DNA of 64,000 nucleotides from Cyathus striatus (lineage: Eukaryota > Basidiomycota > Agaricomycetes > Agaricales > Nidulariaceae): the NCBI GenBank assembly GCA_025738555.1, contig JAOVFP010000010.1, positions 496,001 through 560,000 of the forward strand, read 5' to 3'. Within the stretch, counting starts at the first letter, position 1. Every line of letters begins with the position of its first letter. Below the pieces are notes generated by a model. The model did no database searches, was not told where the DNA came from, and saw nothing but the letters and a program-made list of their open reading frames with translations. Position numbers and translations under genes: made by a program. Below are positions 39,338 through 51,069 of the stretch, one piece after another.

Positions 39338-39443
39338 TCGAGTATGGTGTAATGGCTAACATTACCGCCTCTCATAACAGTGTGCCCAAAGCACATCAAT
39401 GATATGGGCGCGGTAGCTCGGGGTTCGATTCCCCGTACTCGAA
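39338..39443 (+). tRNA. tRNA-Glu (CTC), intron-containing
   Basis: The acceptor stem TCGAGTA/TACTCGA, D-arm with AATGGCTAA, anticodon stem ACCGC/GCGGT, loop CTCTCAT with anticodon CTC, and T-arm CGGGGTTCGATTCCCCG are all canonical. An intron of about 33 nt follows the anticodon and differs completely from that of the copy 115 bp upstream. The 3' CCA is not encoded, as usual in eukaryotes. Confidence 0.88.
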
Positions 39444-39815
39444 TGAACATGGCTTCCGTAAAGTTTTTTGTCCTTCACTGAGATTCTAGAATCACAAATA
39501 TAGCCCAGAACTGGTTGCCAGAGATTTGGAGTGGCAGCAGTGAGGCAGCCATGTTGGCAACTGTTTTGCAGCATATTGTACAGTAACAAGTGTGCAAATC
39601 GTCAGCTAAACTCACAGAGAGGCGGCCATAATGAGATGGTGCACTAACGGATCTAGTTGAATTGAACTTTTACCTTCATTAACTCAATATGATTAACTGT
39701 ATTCATAACATTGTTTCTACCTCAGCTACATAATACAACCTCATTCGTTATAAATGACTAATTTCATTCTATTCCTGAGAATTAATACTCAATTTCTTGC
39801 ATGCTTCATTCGACA

Positions 39816-41094
39816 TTAAGGACCTGCAAGCCATTCCTAAGAATAATCGGACTTATTATAAACACAATTCCTATCACATGTATAAAATCATGTACATAAA
39901 TTTTCCTCCCTAATCTGTTCCTAAAAGTACGAAAGGACAAAGTTAATAACTGTTTCCATGAGGCACTTGAGAGAAACATACCTCTTCCTCAGGCGTGAAA
40001 TTATTCACAACGTTAAACAGCTTCCGGGTCTCTGGATTTATCATTCCCTTGGCCATGTTAGTAATAGTCAGGCACCCAGCAAAACTGTAATAAATATCTT
40101 GTCAGCACGGAGACCTATCATGGAAATCCAAAAAGCCTAACAGGAGGAGCTTAATTTCAAGGCGATGCGCCGCCGAGATGATTTCAAAAACCATGTCTCT
40201 ATTCATTGGTGTAAAGAAATTGGAATCCCACTCGCACATTTGTCGCTTGTCAAGCATCGTAGACTGTTCTTCATACGAGGGTAGAGGATCGTTGCAGTGG
40301 TATTCACAATACTCAAGAACCTAACATGTTACAGTTGATAAGTTGAATATGAAATGATGCTGTAGAGGTGCGGGGTGCGCTGATACCTAAACAAAGAAAT
40401 AATTTAGCGAGTCGGTGAACATCCGTTCGACCTCGGGTGTTCTAAGGTGTCGAGAAAGGGGGATATAGGTTCACTGGATTGCAAATGTGTAGGTACAGGG
40501 ATTTTATAGAAAATTAAAATAAAGAGTGTACTTAATGAGGAATGGTTAATAAAACGGAAATTAAGAGTGTTTAAATCGTAGATTTATGAAAGAAAATGGT
40601 AAGGTATGAAACAGAAAACATACCAATGAATAGAAAGAAAGTTTAAAGAATAAAACTTGAGTAGAGACAAACACGGCCTTTGGTAACACTAATTCCGGTA
40701 TTCTGTGGAGCTTGGTAGTGCGCAGTATCGATGATCTTGAGTTCTTGTTGAGTAATTGCGGCGTTCGAGCGATGCAGGAGTGTGTCGGCGTTGGAGGGAA
40801 AATGAGAGAGAGAAAACGCGCGCGAACGCGAACACGAACAAACGCGTCGATGCACGCATCACTTGATTACGTAATGGAAATTGTAATATCTTGATTTTTG
40901 TAGTGCAGGCGAAACGCCTGCTCTACAATGCTGTAATGGAATTGCGCAAGTACCTTTTTCAAGGTATTTGATTTTACCTTCTCAAGAACAATGGGTTTGT
41001 CATTGTCGCTATCGAATTTAATGTTGCACATGTACTTGACGACATCCCTATCAGCAGTAAACTGTTCATTGTCGGACGATACGAGGACAACCAT
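39816..41094 (-). CDS. SKP1-like protein with transposon-bearing first intron
   Basis: Paralogue of the gene at 6147-6858. Exons: 40954-41094 ([18 protein letters not shown] ... NTLKK), 40142-40320 ([36 protein letters not shown]), 39982-40084 ([31 protein letters not shown]) and 39920 onward (EQIREEN). Exon phases match the intact paralogue. The first intron is 633 nt because it contains a 567 bp element plus a 4 bp duplication; without them it would be 62 nt. The fourth exon's donor, GTAAGT in the paralogue, is TTATGT here. The message therefore probably reads through to a stop at 39888 (adding LCT) or uses a nearby cryptic GT. The old last exon (EWLAGP, stop at 39816) still lies downstream. 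Otherwise open, so it is probably a divergent functional gene or a very recent pseudogene. Confidence 0.78.
40361..40927 (+). mobile_element. Non-autonomous DNA element, TGTAGAG family, copy 3 (567 bp), inside SKP1-like intron 1
   Basis: The target duplication is exact: ATGC at 40357-40360 and 40928-40931. The left end is TGTAGAGGTGCGGGGTGCGC, and the right end is the family hairpin TGTAGTGCAGGCG / CGCCTGCTCTACA. It shares CCTAAACAAAGAAATA, TTTAGCGAGTCGG and TCTAAGGTGTCGA with copy 1. Non-coding; GC-rich CGCG runs occur near 40815-40850. Confidence 0.88.
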
Positions 41095-41220
41095 TTCGTG
41101 TCGTAGGGGGTGAGAATAAGTGTTGGATTTAATTTGTTCAAGTTGTTGGAAGTTGTTACAGGAATGATTGTAATATCGGAGCGCATCGAAGCGCACTTAT
41201 AACTTTATGAAGTCAATACG

Positions 41221-41368
41221 TTAATAGTAATCAATTCAAACAATTAATAACACGGAGCTCGTTATTTATTCTACTACTAGTCATATAAGTAACTTTATTT
41301 CTCAAATTCTTTCTCAAATTCTAGTTAATAGTAATCAATTCAACTAATTGATAACACTGAGCTTGTTG
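41221..41368. repeat. Short direct repeat, about 45 bp, two copies
   Basis: TTAATAGTAATCAATTCAA followed by an AATTGATAACACTGAGC-like block occurs at about 41221-41265 and 41324-41368. The same GATTACTATTAA sequence lies upstream of the SKP1-like gene at 6147, so it marks duplicated promoter DNA. Confidence 0.55.
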
Positions 41369-41372
41369 AGGC

Positions 41373-43640
41373 TTCTTTATTCGAGTCTGTAGTCCCCTGT
41401 TATATCTCGATAGTGGATCTGTACCATATGCGGAAGCGAATTGTTCCGGCTCAGGGTTGCGTCACGCCAGCTCAGAAACATGCCAACGATAACTGAGCCG
41501 GCGCTTGCCTTATGTCTAATGTTAATAAATAATGACCGCTCCCGTGTATAGCAGGCTACAAATGAAGTTGACTATGAAAAAAAATAAGTACATTGCCTCA
41601 TAGTTCACAAGCACCAATTACTAGCTTATACTATTACAAACTGACAAGAATATATATTATATTTATGTGAAATATTATCGAAATAACCTGGTAGTGTATG
41701 TATTTATTTTAGAATAGTAGTGAATACTAATACAGTATATTAACGAAGACTATCATAGTGAGCTCAGCATGAGCTTGTCAGCGCTACGAAAATTTAATCA
41801 AAGTGACATATCTCTGCAGCCATTCTAAATTGTGGTTTAAGAAATAATTAGATATTCACATCTTGAACATCCAGTAGTATTAAACAATTGTTACCATAGT
41901 CTCCTCCGCTAATACTCTCTTTAAAACCGTTTGATGACAGGATACTTACTTCCTATTTTACTTAATTTCTCTCTCTCTCGTCGTCTACTTATATACTATA
42001 GGCATGTTCCATGATTAAATTACATTGGTACCTGCTGCATTCAATATTCAATAATGCGTAATCATATTAAAAATGACTAGAAGTTTTTATTTGAGGAATA
42101 AATTATGTTTTAAAGTACTTGCAATTAAAAACACCCCAAGAATGGTAGAAACAACGCTGAAGGTGCTGAACTGGCGCTGAATTTGTTGCGGAAGCGCGTG
42201 TTTCCCACGCCTGGCTCACGAGTAGACGCCTGAACCAGAGGTAAACGCGCATTCAGCACTGCGGACTAGCCTGCGGGAGGTCACGTGCACGTGTGAAGAT
42301 CCAATCGAGATATAACAATCGACACAAGACCGCTTTATTCATGCGCACGGAGCGTGTGACTGGCTTGTCACGTCACAGTCACCACGAGGTCGGATGTACG
42401 CGCCGCCATGTCCAACTTTCCCCAAACAATCGGGTTCTCTCAAGCCCACCTCTTCTAAGTACTTTCACTATCAAGTCACAGCTGTGGTCCTTTTCGCCAC
42501 ACGTTCGCTCGATATCGCCAAAAATTTGCCCTATTACTCTCCATCTTCCCCTCTTTAATCCCTGGAGAGCTCCAAGATCCGAGACTGCACTGTCATACGA
42601 GCTTCCAATCCTACCTGTCACCGTCACGCTTAAAAGACACCTTTCCAAACACCATTGTGCACAATACTTGAAGCTTGAAGTCCATTCCACCAACCTGATT
42701 CAACGACGTGGCTCTCACCCCTAATATCGCATGTCATCATATCATCGGCGCCGATCCCAAACGACCTCAATATTCTTTTTACTCCCCTTTCTCGCCCACC
42801 TCGACTTCATCACATCCTTCAGCCTCAACTTTCTACCTGCACTTCAAACACCTGAGCTCGTCAACACAGCTTCAAATTGACTTCTACGCATATCTCAGCA
42901 TGTCGACACCGGGTCACGTCCACCGTCCTTTATCTTAACCACCTTGACCAGCTGTGCAGTCACAGCGTCGTCATCGCACCTCCTCATCTCAACTTCCACC
43001 ACCTCAAATCTAAGCAGGTCGTTGGTGTTATGCTCTCACCTCGTGCCTCCTCGCCAGGTAAGCTCCCTCGTCCGCTCTCTTAAACGCCCCTTGCCAGCTC
43101 ACCTTCTCCGTTTTCCCCTCGCCCCGGCCATCCCTCCACCACGACCCCATATAGCCCACTACGACCCACTATCGCCTCCCTGCAACGTACCGTTTTGCAG
43201 TTGAGCCGGACAGCATCTTCCGACTTTGTGGGTCCAATTACTTGCATCGTTGCCACTACTCGCGCTTACTAACGATACTGCGATGTGTACGTACAGATCT
43301 TTTGATTCGCGAGTATGTGCAATTACTTACATAACTTACTACCAGCAACCTCAAGTTCGCTCAACTAGGCGGAGGTGCATCTGAGACTCTGAGTTAGAAT
43401 CAGCTGGTCAAATCTAAAGAGGGATTTAAAACGACCGTGTAGTACGGAGCAAAGCATATGCGTTTAAACTTGAAGGAGGCGAAAAGAAGGAAGGGAAGAA
43501 ATTTACTGAGAGCTTGAAGAAGTTAGTTGAGAATATGTCTGGTGCTGTAATACTATTAAGAGTTTAGCCGTGCCAATGTTTCCAAACGAGTGTTCGTTCG
43601 TTTGAACGTTCAAAATGACTGGAACACTTGTGGAAAGCTG
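41373..43640. other. Intergenic, no supported gene
   Basis: The first half is AT-rich. 42280-43200 is rich in C and T with several unsupported frames on both strands. No domain, splice pattern or repeat boundary could be assigned. Confidence 0.4.
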
Positions 43641-43654
43641 AGTTTGGAACTACA

Positions 43655-43863
43655 GCCTACAAACGCCTATCTCCCAGTTGGCTTACTAGTCTCCGACCGT
43701 GGGCGTAGACAGGCATATTGTATTATACGGTAAAATCGGATGGACATGAACCGCGTGTGTTCAGTGATCATGAGACCTTATAAGTTACTAGGTGCCAGTA
43801 AATCCCGACTGACTGACTGGAACACACTCTATCCCACCAACCGATATACCTGTATGGTGTAAA
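43655..43863 (+). promoter_or_regulatory. Duplicated upstream region of sesquiterpene synthase 1
   Basis: It aligns with 51070-51270 upstream of the second synthase, sharing for example TTACTAGTCTC, TTCAGTGATCATGAGACC and TATAAGTTAC in the same order and spacing. The duplication therefore included the promoter. No individual binding site is claimed. Confidence 0.6.
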
Positions 43864-45253
43864 ATGGAGCCTAACACAATTTACATAGCAGACCACCTTC
43901 GTAATTGGCCTTGGAAACGGCGAGCCATCAACCCGCACTATGAACAATGCAAATCCGAATCGGAGTCCTGGGCGGAGAACTTCCATGCTCTCAGTCCAAA
44001 GGCTCAAAATGCTTTCAATAGATGCAATTTTAGTATGTTCATTGTTCACAACTCCATAGTTGCGAGACAAATTAATGTACATTTAATAGGCCTTTTAGCA
44101 GCAATGGCATATCCGAAGTTGAACAAAGGTGATATTTACTGAATATTTTGAATCCACACTCGGTGGTTGACTCAGATTTAGATGGCTTTCGTGTCGGCTG
44201 TGACGTGATGAACCTCATTTTTTTATTAGACGAATGGTCAGAAGAGTCTAATACAGCTGAAGCGCGACATCTAGGGGATACTATCATGGATGCTCTCCGC
44301 AATCCTCACAATATTCGTCCACAAGGAGAGTGGGCTGGGGGTGAACTTGCAAGACAGTTAGTATTTTTCCATCTATTATATCGAGTTATAAGATTAACGC
44401 ACTCGTCATTTCTCTATTCGTTACAGATTCTGGGCTAATGCCATTAGAACTGCTACTCCTACAGCTCAACAACAATTCATCAATATATTCCAAGAGTATT
44501 CTAACTCAGTAGTGCAACAATCTGCTGATCGCGACCAGAAGCATATACATACGATCGAAAGCTACATGAAAACTCGTCGAATCACCATTGGCGCAACACC
44601 CTTGATTGTTATTAACAGAGTTCACATGGATATTCCGGACTACGTTATGAGCAACGAGGTGATCAAGCGCATGCATGAAACACTTTATGACATGCTTGGT
44701 ATTGAAAATGACTTGTACTCGTACAATGTTGAGTAGGTCCATTCATTATTGTAGCATTTATATACACCACCTTAACCTTAAAACCTAGACAGGCACGTGG
44801 AGACGATGGGTTCAACCTCGTAACCATTGTGATGCACCAGCTTCAATTCGATGTGCAAAGCGCTTTTGACTGGATTGGAACATTTCACGATGAGGTTGCT
44901 GAAAAGTTCCTGAATGACTACAACAATCTTCCATCTTGGGGACAAGAGGTTGACAAAGGTGTCGCGCAATACGTAGATGACTTGGGTAATTGGGTTCGGG
45001 CGAACGAACAATGGAGTTTTGAGGTATTCATACGTTCCTCCGTGTTGCTAATCAGATATTAATTACAACACTTCTGCGCTAGAGCCAACGTTACTTTGGT
45101 ACAGACGGTCTTCGAATTATGATCGAGCGTACCTTCAAGCTTCTTCCTAAGAAGGAGTATATGTCTGTCAAACCTGATCAACAACTACGTGCCCCCGGGA
45201 ATGCTGCATCCGGCAGGGATTATTCACCATACGATGTTATACCTTGTGTCTAG
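43864..45253 (+). CDS. Sesquiterpene synthase 1 (366 aa)
   Basis: A class I terpene cyclase that ionises farnesyl diphosphate and cyclises it with Mg2+. Six exons (43864-44032, 44090-44128, 44176-44356, 44427-44732, 44789-45023, 45083-45253) join in phase. Motifs: [20 protein letters not shown] near the N-terminus; [11 protein letters not shown], whose DEWSE is the first metal-binding site (D-E-x-x-E); the NSE triad [15 protein letters not shown]; and RYFGTDGL with the late Arg-Tyr pair. The pattern NDxxSxxxEQARGDD and [19 protein letters not shown] is typical of mushroom sesquiterpene synthases. The product cannot be predicted. Length is normal for the family. The paralogue lies 6 kb downstream and an HAD/terpene cyclase lies between them. 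Confidence 0.93.
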
Positions 45254-46455
45254 AGAAGAACAAATGGCCAATTAATTCACTAGGAATTGTATGCACAATT
45301 TTTATTATTTTCAATTTCAGAATTTTTTCGTGTTAAAATAGCCACTTTAGTTCTTCCTTCTATAAGAAAAGGCGAGGCTTCTACAATCATTCAGTAAAAA
45401 TACTATACGTCGTTCCTGACTGACATCCTACATCTCCACCTGGTACCTGGTGTATGTGACACTATCATGCGGCATCCTTTCCGCAGTTGATTGTGCGCAC
45501 CATCATAAATTTGTATAAGAATACCTTCGAACGTTAGAAATAAGAATAAGTTCAGCAGAAATGAATTACCTTGCCATGTTTGATCCTCTGACTAGCCTTT
45601 CGTAGCCAATTAAGTATTCCTAACTCCCGATATCGCGGAAATGATCAAGCTTTGTCCGGAGAAGCCAGTAAGTACTATCGTCAATGAGATGTTAGTGTTC
45701 TATCACTGGTTAGTGTTGTCACAGCGTGACGAGGTGAGCTTTTGAACTCCGTTGATAGCTTTTGACCGGGAGCCGATGCGAGTGAGCACTTCGTGGACAC
45801 TAGCCTGGACCCTGCAAACACCTTCCTAAAACGACCTCGAATTTCGCATTCAGCGGTGCCGCAGCCGGCGAGAGTGACAACCTGCCTAAAACATAACATT
45901 GAAATTTGAGTTATTTCATGAAAAATAAAACTGAAGACGTATGTGTTTATAAAAGGAGAACCCAAATACTAAATTCTGAGGTGGAAAGAGGTCAGAAAGG
46001 TGAGATATATGGGCAACACTAACCAGTGATGAACACTAACTACTGATTGACGATAGTATGTACACACTCAGTATACATTATACTTTTGAATCGCGCTTTT
46101 CTCGCGCTATCTCCTTAAAATCAACCGGCCGTTACTCTTATTCATACATTCTATGCTTCTGCCCAAAATAAGAAAAAAGATACTGAGCGTCGTTCCTGAC
46201 TTCCTCGGATCCTACGCTTTCCCTCCATAACGTTATGCTGAACGAAAACAAAAGATTTAGTAACTAGTCTCCAGTAAATTTACAGCTTTCGAGAATTCTG
46301 GGCCGATCCAGTTTACGTGGTCAAGAAAGCATTTCTCGGATTTTGGATAGCACATACTGTCTGATATTGGTGTTCCTTCAGCCCACTTGGCCACGATAGC
46401 TGAGATAATATAAAGCCCTGCACGTCTTTCTTTGACATACTGAATCATAGTACAG
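45254..46455. other. Intergenic, contains a TA-flanked MITE
   Basis: No gene supported. The only structure is the 382 bp element at 45675-46056. Confidence 0.5.
45675..46056. mobile_element. MITE, 382 bp, TA target duplication
   Basis: The inverted ends begin CTATCGTCAAT and stay similar for about 50 bp, including GTTAGTGTTC and CACTGGTTAGTGTTG. TA flanks both sides (45673-45674, 46057-46058), as in Tc1/mariner-derived MITEs. Non-coding. Confidence 0.7.
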
Positions 46456-48039
46456 ATGGGCTCTAACTGTACCTTTCAGACAATTTACTCCACACTCATC
46501 CTCGACCTCAGCAACATCCTTTTGCTAAGGTCACCCCCGCCGTCTGCGTCCTTTACCCCCAAATCTCTCCGTGCCATGCTTTCGTCGAGTACATGGTTTG
46601 CGTATGAGAAAGGCCAAATTGGGGAGGGGGAATGTTACAGCAAGTTGGCTGCAGATTTCAACACGCCAGTTCATGATATACGAGCGACGCTTTTAGCAGC
46701 GCGCAAGTCACTGCGTCCTAATCACAAGTTCTTATCCTTCATACAGAGTCTTCGACAAATATACCCAAAGCTCAGAGTACTTGCGATGTCCAATATCGTT
46801 GTCGACGATTTTTTGGCGATTCGTGGTGTTCTGGATAGCTGGAATATATTCGACGGAATTTTTGTTTCATGTCATTCCGGGGAACGAAAGCCGCACCTAG
46901 GATTCTATCGTGGTGTTATTTCTGCAGCAAATGTTTGTCCCAAGGAGACGATTTTTGTGGATGACAATCTGGATAATGTACTTTCTGCGCGTTCGGTTGG
47001 ATTTCGTGGAATCCTATTTGACAGTTGTGATCATACCATTAGGATGGTTAAAAGCCTTGTAGGAGACCCTATCGCACGTGGGAAAGCGTTCTTGAAGGCG
47101 AACGCAAGGGTAATGGAGTCGATAACGGAAACAGGAATAATTGTTGAAGAGAATTTTTCTCAGCTATTAATTATGGAGGCTACGAACGACCCGTAGGTTT
47201 GAATCCGTGTTTATGATGAATGAGTAACTCAGTGCTGTTCTAGGTCGCTAGTAAATATAAGGTCGTTTCCTAGCATTTGGAACTTCTTCAGAGGTGCGAA
47301 TTAATATTTCCAACTTCAGCTTTGTTAATAAAGTGCATTAGACGGAGGAGTAGCGGCGGACAATTATCCATTTGACCTCGACACGACTTCGCTTGCGTAC
47401 AGTATCATAAAGTGTGACGATGAAACGGTTACACATGTAATGGATGAAATGTTGAAGTACGTGGATGTTGATGGAATTATCCAGGTAAGTTACAGCTGCC
47501 AGCGTAGTGGTACAGTCATTTCTAATAAATATTAACAGACGTACTTCGATTATAGAAGGCCAAGAATCGATCCCATCGTGTGTACGAACGTATTAACGCT
47601 GTTTTACTTGTGGAACCGAGGGAGTGAACTCGCCAAGACGTTTGAGTGGGTATACGAGGTTCTGCAGAACCGTGCGTACCTCGATGGGACACGTTACTAC
47701 ACGACCGCGGAAAGCTTTCTTTACTTCATCATGCGCTTTTTACAAGTTGCACTCCTAAAGCAACCGGACGACCCTATTCTATTCAATCTCCGGAGTACGT
47801 TGAAGGAGCGTGTAGCTGAGAGGGTTGGAATATCAGGGAATTCACTGGCATTGGCCAAGCGTATTATTGCATGCAAGTATTTGGGCGTCGAAAATCAGAT
47901 TGATAGAAGTAAATTGCTTGATTTGCAGTGTGAAGATGGGGGATGGGAGATTGGATGGACTTACAGATATGGTGTTTCTGGCATTGGTATTGGGAATAGG
48001 GGGCTGACAACAGCTTTTGCCCTGGAAGCTTTGAAATAA
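46456..48039 (+). CDS. HAD-like / class II terpene cyclase fusion, drimane type (476 aa)
   Basis: Four exons (46456-47192, 47244-47293, 47342-47484, 47539-48039) join in phase. The N-terminal ~245 residues are HAD-like: TLILDLSNILLL (nucleophile Asp; Ser at the +2 position where phosphatases have Asp), VLAMSNIV, GERKPHLGFYRG (Lys of motif III) and IFVDDNLDNVLSA (motif IV). The C-terminal half is a terpene-cyclase beta-type domain with FDLDTTS, a DxDTT motif of class II protonation-dependent cyclases, then YVDVDGIIQTYFDYRRPR, YLDGTRYYTTAESFLYF and LQCEDGGWEIGW. This architecture matches fungal AstC/DrtB-type enzymes that make drimanyl or albicanyl phosphates from farnesyl diphosphate. All core motifs are present and the frame is intact. 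It sits between two class I sesquiterpene synthases on the same strand. The exact product is unknown. Confidence 0.88.
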
Positions 48040-48569
48040 TATGTACCCGAGTGTAAATGATGCTGCATCGTGAATGTAGTAACTGTGTCTGGATATTATA
48101 TAATTGGGCTTCCTAGACCAAATTGACGCAAAACAATGATTTATTACTCAGCGATGGTTCTGTTCAAATTTCCCTAGTGATTAAGAAAGGTTGAATTTGC
48201 CAGTTCAATGAACTATAGAAGTGGAAAGCTAACAATAGGGGAAGTCTTGAGCTTGATCATAAATCAATAGAAATTGCCTGCTTAAATGATATCTGAACTG
48301 ATTTTGATGCAAAGCATTGGCACTAACGAGTAGAGTTGCTTCAGCTTGGCTTTAACCGTCAAGAACATAGCCTCTTAGATACGGTATTGACGGACCACTC
48401 AAATTCCAAATCCACGTGAGGCACAGTGTCTAATTACAGTCGAATGGCGAATATGTGTGGTACAAAGACGTCCCGAGACTTCAAGCTTCAAGATTGGGAA
48501 TTTCTTCTTTGCTACGATTTAATGATTCGATTTTGCTACTTGCCACTTTCATGCTTTATTAGGCGTACC

Positions 48570-48822
48570 TTGGCCCAGCTTTTACGACGAGAACTCCTAA
48601 TTTCGGATTTTACGTCAAGCGATTCGCAATTACATATCCTGGAGTCTACCCTAACAACTCCTTAGTATACTAAAGACTAAAATATATTTCAAGGAACTTA
48701 CTTCCCGCAACTACAAAGTCGTACGGAGGGTCTGATGGAACTTTGTCAAAGCTGTGATAAACTGCACTACATGGAGTATGGGAAATCGTGAAAAGCAAGA
48801 AGGCTAGACATAGCAGGTGCAT
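48570..48822 (-). pseudogene. GMC oxidoreductase 5' remnant
   Basis: A GMC flavoenzyme (aryl-alcohol oxidase-like) remnant. The first exon has a signal-peptide-like start (MHLLCLAFLLFTISHTPCSA) and the beginning of the FAD-binding fold (SDPPYDFVVAG), then a normal donor. After the intron a second block (GYVIANRLT ... NPKLGVLVVKAGP) follows, but a TAA sits where the family has Glu between LT and NP, and the Gly-rich dinucleotide loop is incomplete. No further exons are recognisable below about 48570. Dead and truncated. Confidence 0.75.
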
Positions 48823-49900
48823 TGACACTTCGTTCTGAGAGCATACAAAGAAACCATGCACATATATAATCTTCAAGAGGCGAGCGATGTGAGCCTGTTC
48901 GGCTGGCTGAAATGATTTAGCCAGTCACAGTGAGTGGCACTGGCGATGAATACTTGCATCTGATTGTTTGCCAAAGTGATCATTCTGGGGGATTGTCCTG
49001 GAAGGGGCATATATACTGCTGAAGCGTACTAGACAGTACTTAGATTTTGAGATAGCCACTTTGCACTGACATACCAGTGATGCTTTCGTCCCCTGAACCT
49101 TCTCCGATAATCTACATTCTTACTACCACTAAGCATTGATTCTCCATTCCCCAAATTCGCTGAAGATCGGCTCAGTCCAGTTTCTGTCCTGATCTAAATC
49201 GATCTCATCTGACAAGACTTAAAAGAGTTATTAGGAGCAGAGAATCGTTGAGTTGAAGTTTATCCGGAGTACATCATCGAAAAATGAACGTACCTATTAT
49301 TTACACCTTAACTTGAAGGTTTATCATTTATTCCTAGCCCAAAACATTATCTCACAGCCCAAAACACCTCATTTAAAACGGATCCACCTATTATATATAC
49401 TTTAAATGCGGCTTCCCCACTACACTACACGGCGTTCGTCATGGTGTTCTGCGCTGGCGGCTGCTAGAATGAGAATGAATGAATCGAACACGTCTAGAAA
49501 GAAATTCTGCATTCTGGTAGAATATGATACGTGGATCGAAAAGGACAGGTGTGGTGCACCATATACTAGTATGCGCCTCGGGGGGATAGTAGTATGACCA
49601 CGCGTTCCCAGGTACCCCGGGGCCAGGGCCTTGGAGCACAATGAATAAGGTAAGAAACAAGGAAGGAGCGAGGGAATAGATAACTTACTTCAATACAAGC
49701 CTCAGTGGCATGAAATGCTCTGAGGTGTCTAGCTCCCGAGAAACCTATGTATCCCAGTCTCCTCCAAGTTCCATACAGTTGCCCCCCACCCCGAGCCTCC
49801 AGTACTTCAGCTTACACCTTCATCAGGCCGTGTATCGTGCATGGGGGGCGTTATTCGCGATACCCCACTGCTTTAGAAAAGCGATGATGCAGGAGAAGGA
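48823..49900. other. Intergenic, nothing recognised
   Basis: Overlapping short frames on both strands at 49406-49660 have no recognisable content. Confidence 0.4.
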
Positions 49901-49906
49901 GGCCTA

Positions 49907-50609
49907 TGGTGCGCGGCGCTTAGTCACCACTAATTATGTACAGCGGCGGAATCCATTGGCGAAAAAATTTGAAATTGTCTGAATGTAGAATTGATGTAGG
50001 ATTACTGTTTCATACCTGTAACTATCTCTATCTATAGCTTAATATCAATGGGTGGACTATGAAAAGCTCAATAGATAGCTGCTGCATGAGCTCGAGAAGC
50101 TAAGACTCGCCGGAAATTGGGCTTATATGACAATTCAACGCCAACTGATCATGCAATCCAATCCATTCACAACATGCCAGACAGTGAAGATGAGAGCAAA
50201 AATCACTTGTTCAGGAAGTGATTGAGGCAGCTGGGGATGGATGCTTACTGTGAAGGCCTTGGAACAAAAGAGGCTCAAATCAAGGTGAAAAAATTTTCTT
50301 CGCAGCCAATTCGCAGCACTATACCTCTCACAGAAGGATACCTGAGGCGGTTGCAGCAGCCTTTGATTACTAATATATATAAATCGTGGGAATATATTAA
50401 CGTATTTGGAAATTGTTACATAATGCGGCGAAATTTGGGTTGATCAAAAATTATAACTCCGTCAGTTTTGCGAATTTCAAAAATCTGTCTGGGCATTTTA
50501 CTCCCCTCATCAAACTAAGCACTTTGGCAAGAGGGATAAGCCATAGGACATTTTCTCACGATGTCATTGTGGTTGCACAAAGTTGGTGGTGACTAAGTGC
50601 CGCGCACCA
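49907..50609. mobile_element. MITE-like element, 703 bp, TA target duplication
   Basis: The left end starts TGGTGCGCGGCGCTTAGTC and the right end, reversed, TGGTGCGCGGCACTTAGTC. There is one mismatch in about 24 bp, through CACCAC. TA flanks at 49905-49906 and 50610-50611. Short unsupported frames inside. Confidence 0.7.
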
Positions 50610-51069
50610 TAGATGATTGTCGAGAAGCAGCTTGTTGGCAGCTTATGGAAGTCGTACGTACCACTTACCAACTTTAGTACATGCTGTAGGCCCAAATTCG
50701 GAACAGTCAGCATCTTCCGACAGCCCGAGCAGCGAGTACTTAGTATTAGTAAGCGGAGAGCGCTTTAAGCATCCAGTTGGCGGCTATCCCAAGCTATGTT
50801 GACGCGCCTGTTTGAACTCGAATGGTGTTCGAATGTGGAGTAAGTGTTCTTTACTCATGTTCCTCAGGCTGAACCAAGTAAGTCAATAAGTAGAGTAGTC
50901 TTGTGACTCTTGTCAGACTTAGATACTAGATTAGCTACCGTGGTCCGTATCCATGTATCATGTCAGTATGTTACGGCAATATCTGGGATTGCCTGTGTTC
51001 TTCGATCATGGTTACTTGTCTCTTATAATACGCTATGACTCTATATGAACTGTCCACAGTACACCTAGT

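Noticed and set aside
42293..43204. Series of C/T-rich frames on both strands
   Set aside because: Composition-driven open frames. No domain, no coherent exon chain.
49406..49660. Three overlapping frames on both strands
   Set aside because: Mutually exclusive, no recognisable content, no paralogue in the window.
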